In this document: positions 21,374 to 33,249 of the stretch, in pieces
Position numbering within the stretch: position 1 is the stretch's first letter
Layout: every line of letters starts with the position of its first letter
Assembly (NCBI GenBank): GCA_028752905.1
Contig: JAQNBH010000013.1
Coordinates: forward strand, 43,602,071 to 43,666,070
Reading direction: 5' to 3'
Origin: Cladorhizidae sp. MBARI D1340-BT2
Lineage: Eukaryota > Porifera > Demospongiae > Poecilosclerida > Cladorhizidae
Length of the DNA: 64,000 nt
The notes under the pieces: generated by a model
Told to the model about the DNA's origin: nothing
What the model saw: only the letters and a program-made list of their open reading frames with translations
Database searches by the model: none
Translations under genes and position numbers: made by a program

Positions 21374-22183
21374 CTATATACCCATAACACACTCACCCAC
21401 CTCCATCACTGCATCACTTACTCCCTCCACATCTTTCCCCAAAAGCAATGCCATCTTTCCATCCTTACTCACTCTTCTTAATTCATCCATCCCCCCTGCA
21501 ATTCTGCGTACCTCATCTATCAGAACCAGCCGATCCCTCTCAAATTCCCCGCATGTCACCAAGAAATGTTCCACATCCTCCCCTGCTCTACTATCACACA
21601 TTATACACCTCTCATCCCTAACTATCCCACATCTCTTCTTATCCTCTAACAACCCAGCTGATGCAGTCCTCAGTCTAAATTGTAGCCGCACACCTTCCTG
21701 ACCATGCATGGACCTCACATACCTCTCCACCCCTGCACCATTCTTTGCTGATTTATAATAATTCAGCGTACTTTTCCCGTCTACTTCCTCCTCCCAGTCC
21801 TTCTCATTTCTCACCTTCACTTTCCCCTTCCACTTGCGCACGGACCCAACCTCGTTGTTTATCTTGTACTTTCTCCTCAAGATCTCATATTCTTCCCACC
21901 ATCCAATTCCTCCATCCTCTCGTAGTTTATTTACAACAACTTTTACCAATCTGCTCTGTTCCAACACCTCTAATCTCTTGCCAAACAAAACCTTCATCTC
22001 TTCCCTCCTCTCCTCTAGCTTCCTCCACCCCATATCTCCCCGTATTGCCACTCCTGCTACTGTATCACTTGCCCCCAACAGTCTCCTACCCACTCTCGTC
22101 TGTGCTGACTCCAGCTTCTTGCGAGCATTCTGTCCTCCTGTCCACCACACTTCGGCTGCATGCTCCATTATTATAATACTCAA
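21374..22183 (-). CDS. LINE ORF2 C-terminal fragment (270 residues, open)
   Basis: An uninterrupted minus-strand frame. It starts EHAAEVWWTGGQNARKKLES, the position of the conserved YG(A/S)E(V/I)W-type motif after the reverse transcriptase thumb in non-LTR elements. It ends with a zinc knuckle CIMCDSRAGEDVEHFLVTC (C-x2-C-x8-H-x4-C). The reverse transcriptase core upstream is missing, so it is truncated. The frame being open over 270 codons suggests a fairly young fragment. LINE class not resolved. A captured host gene is unlikely given the motif pair. Confidence 0.7.
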   Translation of the reverse strand: MSIIIMEHAAEVWWTGGQNARKKLESAQTRVGRRLLGASDTVAGVAIRGDMGWRKLEERREEMKVLFGKRLEVLEQSRLVKVVVNKLREDGGIGWWEEYEILRRKYKINNEVGSVRKWKGKVKVRNEKDWEEEVDGKSTLNYYKSAKNGAGVERYVRSMHGQEGVRLQFRLRTASAGLLEDKKRCGIVRDERCIMCDSRAGEDVEHFLVTCGEFERDRLVLIDEVRRIAGGMDELRRVSKDGKMALLLGKDVEGVSDAVMEVGECVMGI

Positions 22184-23390
22184 GTAGATACATGTGCTTT
22201 TATATCATATAATACACACAGACATGTGCATTATAAGCAATTCACTGGTTTTGTTGGAGATAATGTCTGAGGATGATCACTCTTGGTAAGAAAAGGTGCA
22301 GATGTGTGTGACTCAACTCAGTTCTATTAATTGTCACAAGAATAAGCAAACAACTAATGCACACGCATTATAAGCTCTGGTTTTGTTGAAGTCATCCATC
22401 AGATCCAATGAGGGAACCACTGATCACTTCATGGAACTCACTGCTTCAGTTCACGTCATAGCCAGGATAGATGTGACGACCCTTTACCAACCACTGGTTG
22501 TTTGGCTCGGTAGAGAACAGATTAGGGTTATTGTTCGCAACTGATTGGACAGTTTGGAGTCTTCTGATAGACCAATGGACATCTTATAAAATTAGGTAGG
22601 AGGAAAGTAGAAAAGACAAAGACAATTTAATAAAATTAAAAAAATTAATACGCATGTGTTTAGATGTATATAAGAGAACATGGCACATTTGTATTAGGAA
22701 TAAATATTGCTAATAATGACATATATGAGAAAAGTAAGCCACCATGTTTATTACTAAAGTATAAACACGTGCCTATGTATTCATATATAACATAGTCACA
22801 TGCATCATAAGTAGCTACCATGTTTTGTTGAATGTCTTTGTCATGTTCAATATTGGCACAAGAGTAAGCTTCAGAGGAAACCAACTGGTCAGTAATGTGA
22901 CTACTTTATAGCAGCTGCTTGCTGACCTGGCTCAGCTAGACTCGATATTGAGTCAACACAAGCATGTTTACTGTATTGATATCCTTTACCAATTATAAAA
23001 CTGCTTATCTGCGTGTGCTATTTGAGGGTATGCTCTATTATTGTAGCTTGTCAGCCTGCAGTACTAGCATGCATGTAATAACACCACCAGATCCTGATCA
23101 GGTATATAGCAATACATTTTGTTTGTATGGCTATTCATATTCCTTCCAGGTCAGCTGCCTTCCATGTTCCTCACATAGGCAGACTCTCTCTGATGTCTTC
23201 ATAATGCAGTTTGGCTGTCTCACTAGTATAGTGTTGCCATAATTTTTTTGGTAATTTCCAAAATTACTCGCCTGTGTTATCAAAAAAAATTGGCAACAAA
23301 AAATCCAAACAAAATCCAAACAACAATTTCATGAGAAATAACATACTAAAGTGTGTTCATAGCATTTACACATGTCTTTGATAGTTCAGT
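22184..23390. other. No gene recognised
   Basis: AT-rich sequence. The word cgaccctttaccaa at 22,477-22,490 is the reverse complement of ttggtaaagggtcg at 25,695-25,708 and may mark the left end of the hAT-like element that follows. Confidence 0.45.
22477..22490 (+). repeat. Candidate left terminal inverted repeat of hAT-like element
   Basis: cgaccctttaccaa is perfectly inverted at 25,695-25,708 and the pair brackets the decayed hAT gene (3.2 kb). No 8-bp target duplication is obvious. The same word occurs elsewhere in the window, so the pairing is tentative. Confidence 0.3.
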
Positions 23391-23396
23391 GTTCGG

Positions 23397-25345
23397 TTAA
23401 AATTCATAGCATTTTTGAGGAACATTGAATTGCACTGTTAAAAGTGAATTTAATGTAGAAATTCCTAGTCTGTTTCTGTGCTTCGTTTTGTTGATACCAA
23501 TGTGGCTGAATAAACATTCGGTATCAGCATTGCCATGGGGTATATTATATATAACTAGAATGGCTTTTGCGAGTTTAACCAATGTGGAGTAGCGATACTC
23601 GGTTTCCAAGCAGTCTTTGATTTGGCTGATTCCATGCCAATACTTATCCACCTCTGTGAAGGCAGTGACTTTAGGAAGTAATGGCGACATGCAGAAATCC
23701 ATAAATTCCTCTTGAAGGCTCGGTTTGTCACCAACTTGAACTACCAGAGGAACACACTCTGCTGCAGCAAGCACCTGATCAGCCATACTGTATTGTTGTA
23801 AGCCTGGTTGAAGCTTGGAGAGTAACTTGTGATTCATAGGTAATTGTTTGACAGCTCCCTTGGCTGCAGCAATCCACCAAGCTTGGATAGTCTCCCTAAA
23901 TTTTCTCACATCTTCAGATGATAATCCATCCTCTTCTTCAAGGTATGATAGTGTGTTGTGACCTACGAAAACTTGGTATAAAGGGAGATACTCTTCTGAG
24001 TTATCAATACAACTTGTGAAACATGTTCACAGCACACACGTACTCAGAATTCATGAACAGCAACAGAAATTTTCGTATTAAACCATCGAGCTCTTGGTAT
24101 ATAGAAACATGAAGAATTGGAGATTGCTGCTGCATGTACCTGTTGAAATTATTAACAATTGGTAATGCAGAACATAGAAAGAGCAAGTAAGCATTGGTCA
24201 GAGGCTTTTCAAGTAAAAGTTTTACTCTTCTCACTACTGCCTGCTTATCCTCAGTACTTAGAAAGTATGAGAGTAAGGCTTCATATTGTTCGATAAGACG
24301 ATTTACACAAGCTTCAAGGCTGAGCCATCATGTTTGGTGTTTAACAACTTGTGTGGCTTGCATTTCACAAAACTCTGAATTTTTTTGCAGCCTCCTTGGG
24401 CTCTTCTGGATCAGTTGTCAGATCTTCCAATTCATCAGGCAAGACTTTGCAGGCCTCATTTGCTATGTGTGAAGAGCAACTAAAGCTGGCTGCTTACATC
24501 ATAACCATGACATCACTGAATTTCGTGCTCCCAACATTACATTGGCCCCATCTGTACCTAATCTGACAAGATTATCATAAAGGAGGGTAGTGGATTCTTG
24601 AAAATGCTTATCGATTGCGTTAAATAGCAGCTCTGCAGTTGCCCTCTCTACACTCTCTAGGGCAAAGAAGACACATCTCACCTGTCCTTGGGTGTTATCG
24701 AAGAATCAAAGCATAATAGCAGCTTGTTGTGTAATGGTAATATCAGTTGTCTCATCAGTTTGGAGGCTGAAGTATTTAGTCTCTCTAACTGCTGCGGAAA
24801 TGGTTTTCCAACAATCCTGGGCAATAACTTTCAACACAGCTGTTGCTTTAGTACGACTGCACTTCAAGTCTTTAGCAATAGAAGAATCAGGAAACATCAA
24901 CTTGAATAATTTGGTACAATGATCTCCCAATTGAAAGGCAAGATGGTGCTCTCCAAGGAAATATGCAAAGAGTACTTCTGCACGGATTACAGACTCCTCT
25001 CTTATTGGCCCAAAGTAGGACCGTAGAGGCAGTACACCCACACCATCTTTGAGTATTTGTGTAATTTTGTTTCCTGATGTCTCCTAACCACCTCTTCCAA
25101 GGTTTATATCATGAGAGCACTTCATACAGAAGGCAAAAGAAGTCTTTGCATACTGTCTACGATAGACACACAATCGTGTGTGTTTTTGCAGACTTAGAAG
25201 ACCTGATAGATGTAGAGATTTGACTGTCAATGTCAATTTGTGAAACCTCATTATCAGAGTCAGAATCCATATCTGAAGAATCTTCTTCTGGTAACCTTAA
25301 AGTACTGGGTTCTGAAGATGCCATAGCTAACTCTCTGACACTCAC
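23397..25345 (-). pseudogene. Decayed hAT-family transposase gene
   Basis: On the minus strand pieces run in order. A possible acidic N-terminus lies at 25,345-25,157. Then come AKDLKCSRTKATAVLKVIAQ and YFSLQTDETTDITITQQAAI (25,041-24,706). Next are VRCVFFALESVERATAELLF and LGTDGANVMLGARNS (24,690-24,499), then EKPLTNAYLLFLCSALPIVN (24,234-24,004). The last frame (23,909-23,397) carries the dimerisation motif IPHGNADTECLFSHIGINKT, with Cys where the family usually has Arg. Frameshifts separate all parts. This is a non-functional copy of a hAT transposase related to domesticated animal hAT-like proteins. Confidence 0.82.
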
Positions 25346-25694
25346 TGTGAAAGATTCTATTGCATGCTTTAAACAGATAGCTCATGCATGAGCATGCACA
25401 TAGATCAAAGGATTCTGGCTCTGCAGGCATATTCCTGCCAGACATGGGTGAACACAGGACTGTGCAGGAATATTCCTGCACAGACCAAGTTACCATATGA
25501 ATATTCTTGCACAGACCAGATGACCACAAAATGACCACACTCAGCTAATACCACAGAGAGTGGTTTTGAAATAGGCTGCTTGGTCTGATATGCATGAAAC
25601 GTTAAACAATTATCTAATGATGAAAAATCCAACATTTGATAAAATCCAAACATAAAATTTAAGGACCCTCAAAAATTGGACTGCGTCTAAACTT

Positions 25695-25708
25695 TTGGTA
25701 AAGGGTCG
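25695..25708 (+). repeat. Candidate right terminal inverted repeat of hAT-like element
   Basis: ttggtaaagggtcg is the reverse complement of 22,477-22,490. It is followed by a C-rich run (about 25,720-25,740). Confidence 0.3.
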
Positions 25709-25772
25709 AACATAGGGCACCCCCCCCCCTCCCCCCAAAAAATATCTGCACTCATCTTTTTAATATATATAT

Positions 25773-26072
25773 TTGCACTGCACTGGGGTGCGATGTCCCT
25801 GGACTCAACATTTTGAAGATTATAAAGGTGTCACGTGGCATGCGTACGAAAATGATGCTAGGGTGGGCAAAGCTAAGTTTATGTCTAAATTTGCACTCCC
25901 CCAGAGACATTATGACAGGATTTCTTTGTCAACTATCCGTATACAATCCGTATACATAGAGAAGCTGAGAAACTGGCTAGAGATGCAGCGAGCTCAGTGT
26001 CCAACTCCAGATATTACTTTCTGCGGCACCATATATTATGTCACTCAGCAGACCCTTTACCAACACTCGTAG
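25773..26072 (+). other. Unrecognised 99-codon open frame
   Basis: An open frame outside any repeat array, beginning MHCTGVRCPWTQHFEDYKGV. I recognise no family and see no splice or promoter context. It may be chance or a remnant of a mobile element. It ends in the ggtaaagggtc palindrome at 26,050. Confidence 0.2.
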
Positions 26073-26089
26073 GGGTTGGTAAAGGGTCT
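26050..26089. repeat. 15-bp inverted repeat at the left edge of unit C
   Basis: Arms agaccctttaccaac (26,050-26,064) and gttggtaaagggtct (26,075-26,089) form a perfect hairpin with a 10-base loop. The homology between units C and B starts at this place (B at about 42,345, where only the right arm is present). Confidence 0.75.
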
Positions 26090-26842
26090 TGCCAAGCTCA
26101 TCGACTACAACGATGGTGATGGTTGGGATGAGCGCGTAGTAATGCTTGCAACCAGTTCTCAGCTACTGCACTATACGAGCTACTGCACTATACGACGCAA
26201 TTTTGGAGCCAGGAAGCAGTTTTTGTTTCTTTTACTATACAATCTATTTTCAGGACTAGCCCCACCTCCAGCGATCCTTACCTGGATTTGAGACCTGTTC
26301 CAGATAAACTCGGCATCATTCCAGCCACCCATCGTAACGAGTTTGCTGATGCTGGATTTCTTCCTCTGCAAAGTGGGTGCATGGCAGCTGCATCCTTCAC
26401 CACCTGTCTCACTCCACTAAAGTCCCTTATTGTATGGCATGGAAGAGGCTGTAGCAAGTGGCAGGCAAGCACACTAGGCTCAGTCTGTGAGGTGTGCAAT
26501 AGCTACATACTTATATATCTTTTTACTGTTTTTCTCTCTTAGTCTTGTTGGCCAGCCTCTCTTCCCCAGCACAGGAGTCTAGCATGTTTATTCTTCTTCG
26601 TGTTTAACACGAGCAGCTGCCACCACATTCAGCAATGTGCAACACAAGTGACCATACCAGCCTCTCTCTTTCTGTGTGTGTGTGTGCATGAAAGTCTGGC
26701 CAGCAAGACTAGCTTGCTGTCTCCATTATTATTACATCAACTGTCTAGCGCTCACCATTGTTCTATATATAGCCTTAGTTGCAGCCACACACCCAGCCAC
26801 GCCCTCCCCATTTTAAGTTTTTCTCTTTTTCCTTCCTCCCAG

Positions 26843-27118
26843 AGAAGCCTCAAGTATTTTCAGCTGATATTCACTGGCCACATGACCCCGGCAGCTCTGG
26901 TCACAGCCATCATCTGCATCCTCCTCATCTCTGTCCACTTCCTCAACATAGTTCTGCACAAGAGAATGCAGAAGATTCCTCTGCACGTCCGGCCCAACTT
27001 ATTGTGGTGGGTGGAGTTGCCTGTGAAGAGGTTGTGCATGTTTAATGTGATGTCAGTACAAGGAGATGTCATGTGTCCCCATCAAGTGATTCTTGCCTCA
27101 AGTCTAATTTGTGGTTGA
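26843..27118 (+). CDS. Candidate exon of unrecognised membrane protein, unit C
   Basis: After a good acceptor (tttttccttcctcccag) an open frame encodes one hydrophobic segment (LVTAIICILLISVHFLN). It is followed by a basic/aromatic stretch (RPNLLWWVELPVKRLCMF) and a stop at 27,118. Unit B (43,132-43,394) keeps the frame with few replacements (ILL/LLL, NIV/NTV, KRM/KRV) and lacks a 12-base insertion present here near 26,858. Looks like a one-pass membrane protein exon. I do not recognise the family, and real splicing is unproven. Confidence 0.4.
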   Translation, partial: RSLKYFQLIFTGHMTPAALVTAIICILLISVHFLNIVLHKRMQKIPLHVRPNLLWWVELPVKRLCMFNVMSVQGDVMCPHQVILASSLICG

Positions 27119-27282
27119 CACTTATTCCTCCTCCCTATTGTATTTTTCAGCGTAGGTTATTTTGGCCTCTGCTATATATATGGTGTGGTGCAGGATTGGG
27201 CCGCACATTTGCTCTCCTAGTACTATCACCATAAGGGCTGGAATTCTCATGTGCTCCTTAAGTTCATCTTACATTTATGTTT

Positions 27283-27318
27283 AATTATTATTATTATTAT
27301 TATTATTATTATTTATTA

Positions 27319-27387
<69 letters not shown>

Positions 27388-27445
27388 GTTATTATTGTTG
27401 TTATTATTGTTATTATTGTTATTATTGTTATTATTGTTATTATTG

Positions 27446-27519
<74 letters not shown>

Positions 27520-27595
27520 TTTTTTTTTAATATTATTATTATTATTTTTTTAATATATTTTTTTTAAATTATTATTATTAATGTAATTAAAAGAA
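27283..27595 (+). repeat. TTA/TTG microsatellite
   Basis: Nearly continuous TTA triplets with an internal TTG-interrupted part (about 27,388-27,450) and short T runs near the end. It lies exactly where units A and B have only a short ATT/TTG patch, so it is an expansion within unit C. Leu/Ile open frames over it are artefacts. Confidence 0.97.
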
Positions 27596-28389
27596 AATGT
27601 CATCAGAGTCCAAATTCAAGTGATCTGTGGTCCCTGCAACCGAAACTGCGTTACCTCTCTGCACCACAACAGAAAGCCTCTGCAGGAGGTGGTGAAGGGA
27701 GTTCTTCTCTCCAGTCGCTTGAAAGAGACGCTGCCCCAAATCCCTTAGAAAAAGTAAACTCTGTGGTCCAAATACACCTGAAGTTTCAATTGCTACCGGT
27801 ACAAAGGAGTGAATTTTATTGTTCAAATTGGAGTACTTTTCTCTCTTTCTTTCCTCAGCCAAAGCCGCTACTGCTCCTGCCACTGTGGAGGCACTACAAA
27901 TGTAGGAGGGAGAGAAAGTGTCAATGCAAGTGGCATCCCACACCAACAATTTCCCACACTTCCACGGAACCAACGTGATGCCATCTGGGCGCTTCCCATC
28001 ATTTCTGTAGAGGCCAGAAGGCTCCAGTTTCGAGGGTATCTTTGCCGAAGCTAAAGACCTGTGTATAATGTCATTGATGGCAGCATGACGAAAATGGCGG
28101 CCCACACTGTGACGGCAGCTAAGACCATGGGTAGCGAATTGGTCAACAGCAGCCTCACAGTGCTGACATGCATGTGGCCTACACAAAGGAGTGCCTAGGC
28201 GAAGACCCACAGCAATACGGATGGTGTTGTCGTCCATGCGAAGGCCTAGAGATGAGATGGGAGGAGCAGACAACCATAAACCTGATAGTTTTGTAGTGGC
28301 AGCTAGAAAACGAGCTTTAGAAACAGGGTTGGGAGCATTTGCAAGTAGGCTGGCGGCAGTCACAGATACCTTGACTGAATCCCAGATCT

Positions 28390-28390
<1 letters not shown>
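27587..28390 (-). mobile_element. LINE C-terminal zinc finger plus REL-endonuclease domain, minus strand
   Basis: A 258-codon minus-strand frame. A Cys/His cluster (CRPHACQHCEAAVDQFATHG then LSCRHSVGRHFRHAAINDII) precedes a restriction-like endonuclease pattern. RPDG is followed by LLVWDATCIDT and a downstream AEERKREKYSNL, fitting the PD-(D/E)xK arrangement of REL-endo LINEs. It ends with QRLSVVVQRGNAVSVAGT. The domain cuts the target for target-primed reverse transcription in such elements (family knowledge). The reverse transcriptase is missing. Same family as 17,945-20,390 and embedded in TTA repeats. Confidence 0.8.
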
Positions 28391-28566
<176 letters not shown>

Positions 28567-28854
28567 ACTCCTGGAAAAACTTGAAAAATCCACAAAAAAA
28601 TTCTGAGGAGACCCCCCCCCCCAACCTGGAAAAACTTGAAAAATCCAAAAAAATTCTGAGGAGACCCCCCCTCCCCCAACTTTTATTTGAGTCATGGAGT
28701 GCTCCCAAGAAGCCATGGTTGCTTCCTCCCCCTCCCTCCATTTTCTCTTTTTAACATTTCATTTGGTTTGTAGGGTGAGCATAGAGAAGCTGGAGTGGAT
28801 GGCCTGTTGATGATGATACAATAAGGGATGATGGCCAGTGTTTCTGCTGGTCCT
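28567..28854. other. Unit C segment matching 280-460 of unit A
   Basis: Resumes duplicon homology (aaaattctgagga, then gagtcatggagtgctcccaa). It contains a local tandem duplication of about 50 bases around ctggaaaaacttgaaaaatcc and two C runs. Confidence 0.7.
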
Positions 28855-29640
28855 GGTTGTCCATATCTTATGAGGGCCTTGCATTGCCAGCTTTGCTGAC
28901 CCCATCATTAGCCTAGTTCTGGCTGTCCATATCTTATGAGGGCCTTGAGTTGCCAGCTTTGCTGACTCCATCATTAGCCTTGTCCTGGTTGTCCATATCT
29001 TACATATGAGAGCCTTGAGTTGCCAGCTTTGCTGACCCCATCATTAGCCTGGTCCTGGTTGTCCATATATCTTATGAGAGCCTTGAGTTGCCAGCTTTGC
29101 TGACCCCATCATTTGGCCTGGTCCTGGTTGTCCATATCTTATGAGGGCCTTGAGTTGCCAGCTTTGCTGACCCCATCATTTGGCCTGGTCCTGGTTGTCC
29201 ATATCTTATGAGGGCCTTGCATTGCCAGCTTTGCTGACCCCATCATTAGCCTAGTTCTGGCTGTCCATATCTTATGAGGGCCTTGAGTTGCCAGCTTTGC
29301 TGACTCCATCATTAGCCTTGTCCTGGTTGTCCATATCTTACATATGAGAGCCTTGAGTTGCCAGCTTTGCTGACCCCATCATTAGCCTGGTCCTGGTTGT
29401 CCATATCTTATGAGAGCCTTGAGTTGCCAGCTTTGCTGACCCCATCATAGCCTGGTCCTGGTTGTCCATATCTTATGAGAGCCTTGAGTTGCCAGCTTTA
29501 CTGACCCCATCATAGCTGGGTCCTGGTTGTCCATATCTTATGATGAGAGCCTTGAGTTGCCAGCTTTGCTGACCCCATCATTAGCCTGGTCCTGGTTGTC
29601 CATATCTTATGATGAGAGCCTTGAGTTGCCAGCTTTGCAA
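28855..29640 (+). repeat. 66-bp minisatellite, unit C copy
   Basis: About 12 copies of the 66-bp unit described at 465. A block of about five units is itself repeated (28,860-29,090 resembles 29,205-29,400, both with the cttacatatgag variant), so larger segments were duplicated inside the array. The last unit is fused to the gypsy fragment at ccagctttg/caaagtctgtc. Confidence 0.95.
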
Positions 29641-31600
29641 AGTCTGTCAGGGGGTGGATGGTGGTACCAGTTCTTGATGTAGTTATTATTTGGTGAGGGT
29701 GTGTTGGGTTGGCTTCTTCCCTGTTGCTCGAGTCTGTGGGTTTCTCTGGTCTCATTTATGTCTCGGCAGTTCCTTCTCACTAGACCCCTGGAGGTGTTGC
29801 CGAGGTAGATATGCCCTAGGGGTGTCTGCATGTGAGACAACTTGTCCTTGTCTTCTTGTCTGGCCATCTGTGCTAGTCCATACTTGGGAATCTCTGGTAG
29901 CTGTGGTAGTCCTTGACCTCGGTGTCGGCCATCAAAGTCTCTCTTATGTTTAATCTTGAGCTCATTGTTCTGGAATGTCTGTTGGAGATAGTCCATTTTG
30001 GGATCAGTTGCTCTCGCAGTTGAGGGATATTTGCTCTCCGTTTTCTACCCATTGAGAGTTGCGCAGGTGAGAGGTCACACCAAGGGAAGGGTGTTGAACT
30101 ATACATAAGTAGGCCATGTATGGATCTGCTGATCCTGTCAATAGCTTTTTCACTGTCTCCTCTCTCCCCTTGTCCATTACTCTGGGGGGAATGAGGAATG
30201 GGAGCTGCGGTGACGTGGCAGAAATCATAAGACTTGGCAATCTCTGCAAATTCATTGCACGAGTATTGGGTGAGATTGTTGCTGATACCATTTCTGGAAT
30301 CCCATGACTTCGAGAATACTGTCTTGAATGATTGGATAATTCTGGATGACATCGTATTTGATAGTTTGATGACCTCTAGATATCTTGAGCAATAGTCAAC
30401 TATAAGGATGTACTTTTTACCTCTGAGGGCACACACATCTGACGCCACCCTCTGCCAGGGATGGGCAGGTAGCCTGAATGTGATGAGTGGCCCACTTCTG
30501 GGAGTGAATTCCTCTGCACATTCTCACATACCTTCACCAGGTGTTTATGTCTTGAGAAGTCCCAGCCTCCACACTGATGACCTTGCTCGTTGATGCTGCA
30601 TGCCATGGTGACTGACCTGCAGCTTCTGGAGTCTTTACTTGTGCAGATTTCTTGGAGCCACTAGCCTGCATCTATGGAGTTGGAGACCTTGCCCAATAGC
30701 AAGTTCTCCGCAGTCTTGTAAGCAGGGTTTGATTGCCTGCTTGACTTTCCTTTTGTGTGGCCAGCCATTGCAGCAGTAGTTCATGACAACTGAACAAGTA
30801 GGTTCTGCTGCTTGTTCACTCATGTCAGAATCTGTTGGGGCTCTTGACAAGATGTCTGCTGTGTAGAGTAGTTTGCCTGGTACAGGCTAGACAAACCTTG
30901 CAAGGTGCAAACAGAACCTTAGTACTCTTGGTGGTACCCTATCCAGGTATTTTGTTCCTAGCAGAGGTTTAATAGTATATATACTATGCCTAACATCCAT
31001 TACTAGTATACTATGCCTAACAAGGTTTATGGTCAGTTTCAAGCCTTACTAGTATACTATCATCCATTACTAGTATACTATGCCTAACAAGGTTTATGGT
31101 CAGTTTCAAGCCTTACTAGTATACTATCATCCATTACTAGTATACTATGCCTAACAAGGTTTATGGTCAGTTTCAAGCCGACATCGCATTCCCAGAATGT
31201 AGTTAGAGAAGTGCTAGATGCTTGCCAACACCTCTTTCTCTATTTGTGTGTATTTGCACTCGGTCTCCATAGCAATCTGGAGGTATAGACACCACTGGTT
31301 TCCAATCTTCTGCACTGGCTTGGAGTAATACTGCTCCAAGTCTGCAGATGAAGTGTCAGTGGAACTCTTTGTTTCTGCTTTGGGGATGTAAAGGGAGAGC
31401 ATTTTTGGTCTCTGACTTGAGAGAGAAGGCCTGATGTTGTGGATCTCCCCATAGCCATGCAACATTCTTTCCAAGGAGCTGCCTTGGGGGTCATGTCAGA
31501 TCCACTAGATGGGGGAGGGAGAGAATCTTCCCAGCTGGTTTACCATCCCCATGAAGTGCCGGAGCAGCTCGGGCATGCTCTCTGGTGCCTTCATCTTGGC
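29635..31600 (-). mobile_element. Decayed Ty3/gypsy pol fragment, unit C
   Basis: The minus strand carries RNase H (31,494-31,214; LERMLHGYGEIHNIRPSLSS and MYLQIAMETE-like residues with IEKEVLASI), the integrase region (30,850-29,873) and the tail. The 30,448-29,873 frame gives KKYILIVDYCSRYLEVIKLS and NGQGERGDSEKAIDRISRSI. Closely related to 9,880-11,830 in unit A, but the reverse transcriptase part upstream of the 44-bp array is absent. Frameshifted; not functional. Confidence 0.85.
30960..31175 (+). repeat. Local tandem repeat around ctagtatactatgcctaaca
   Basis: Two to three copies of about 69 bp (tttatggtcagtttcaagcc plus actagtatactat) inside the RNase H region. Equivalent, less expanded copies lie at 11,290-11,420 and 60,100-60,230. 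Confidence 0.8.
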
Positions 31601-31875
31601 AGTGGCTGTCATCTTTGAGGGGTGTGGTTGTATTCCTCACTGGCAGTGGCTATCGTCTTTGAGGGGTGTGGTTGTATTCCGCGCTGGCAGTGGCTGTCAT
31701 CTTTGAGGGGTGTGGTTGTATTCCTCACTGGCAGTGGCTGTCATCTGTGAGGTGTGTGGTTGTATTCCTCACTGGCAGTGGCTGTCATCTTTGAGGGGTG
31801 TGGTTGGGTTCCTCACTGGCAGTGGCTGTCGTCTTTGAGGGGTGTGGTTTTATTCCTCACTGACAGTGGCTGTCT
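31598..31875 (+). repeat. 44-bp minisatellite, unit C copy
   Basis: About six copies of the ggcagtggctgtcatctttg unit. It ends in a TA run at about 31,875, which is the right edge of duplicon homology in unit C. Confidence 0.9.
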
Positions 31876-31879
31876 ATAT

Positions 31880-33215
31880 ATATATATATTATATAAATAT
31901 CCCCTAAAAGTGATATTCACAACTCAGCATTATGTTCTATCATCTTGGCAATATCCAATCATAAATCCATATTGTGACAGTAGTAACAACAGATCTTTGT
32001 TTTCTTGACCAAATGCCATAAACAGTAAGATATAGACAATTAGGCACACTGTATTGATACGGTAAGAATAGTAGTATATTTGCATAGTTATTGTCAAATT
32101 TCCACAGCACCACACTCTTTTGTTTACATTGTGTCAAGAAAGTATAGCAAAGTATAGCAAATGGAGGACGATAAAAAAATTATATAAATAAACTTGAGTT
32201 TATAATGATATTCATATTTTGTTGTTGAATTTGCGGAGTTTTTTATTTGTGTTTTTTATTTATTAATTATTGTTATTATTATTATTTACACCATGTTGGT
32301 TATTTACACCATGTTGGTAAACAATTCTACTATCAAATGACTAATAAATTGAAGGAGTATAAGCCTTTAAAAAATCCTGGGGAATCTGGCTGTGAAAGGG
32401 TTAAGAGTGGAGCACATTCTTTAAACAGCACACTTCGTAAATAAGTGTGCTATGCGCACAAACATTTATTTAATTGGTGTGTGTATAGCACACTAATTAC
32501 AGCATGGTGTGCTAGGCATTTAGTGTGCTGTACACTCCAGTTTTTATATTGTATTTACAGCAGCACTGCTCTATTTGGTCATTGCAGTCTATTCCCTTCA
32601 TGTAGTAATCACGTAAGCAGGGAGGGCAAAGCTTGTCTTCCTGGGCACCAGTGTGTGCCTCTCATGGTGCATGTGGATCCAAGTGCAGGCTCTGGCACAT
32701 GAATGGTAGACATGAAGTATATACTACTCATGTCTACCCAGACAGCAGCAAGTAGGGGGCCATTGGAGCCAATGTCCATGACCATTGGTTGCTGTTTGTG
32801 ACCTTTGTTAGCAATTCTTTGGGAAACCCTGCCCTGTTAGGACAAGCTGTTCCACAGGCATGGATGCCTGAACCTGACACTACCCATTTATAAAAATGTG
32901 CTATGGATATATATATATACACATACACGTCATGGCTTTGGTATTCTATTTGATGCCTCTTTTACATTAACTGACACTGGCCTAGTATAGTAAGCTCTAA
33001 GTATGAAGTGTGGATCATCTTTTGTATTGACACAGTGACAGTCTATAGTTTCCAGCATACATGTTTTGAGCAGACAGTTGATAAGTTTCTCCTTAAAGTA
33101 TAGTTTGTGTGGACAATCTATGAGTTGCTTGCTCAATGTGTGGACAAGTATTGGTGTGGTCAATCTGTGAATTATTCAAATCCTGGTTTTCTCATAACAT
33201 GTACAGTAATATATC
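31880..33215. other. No gene recognised
   Basis: AT-rich. Contains several gtgtgct/agcacac words (about 32,405-32,535) and a palindromic stretch around 32,705-32,740 (gacatgaagta ... actcatgtc). No coding domain recognised. Confidence 0.45.
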
Positions 33216-33249
33216 AAAATGTTGCCTCATGAAACTACAGTCATTTTAT

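Noticed and set aside
26860..27072. Minus-strand frame over the membrane-exon candidate
   Set aside because: Shadow of the plus-strand frame; the plus frame has the acceptor site and the hydrophobic segment.
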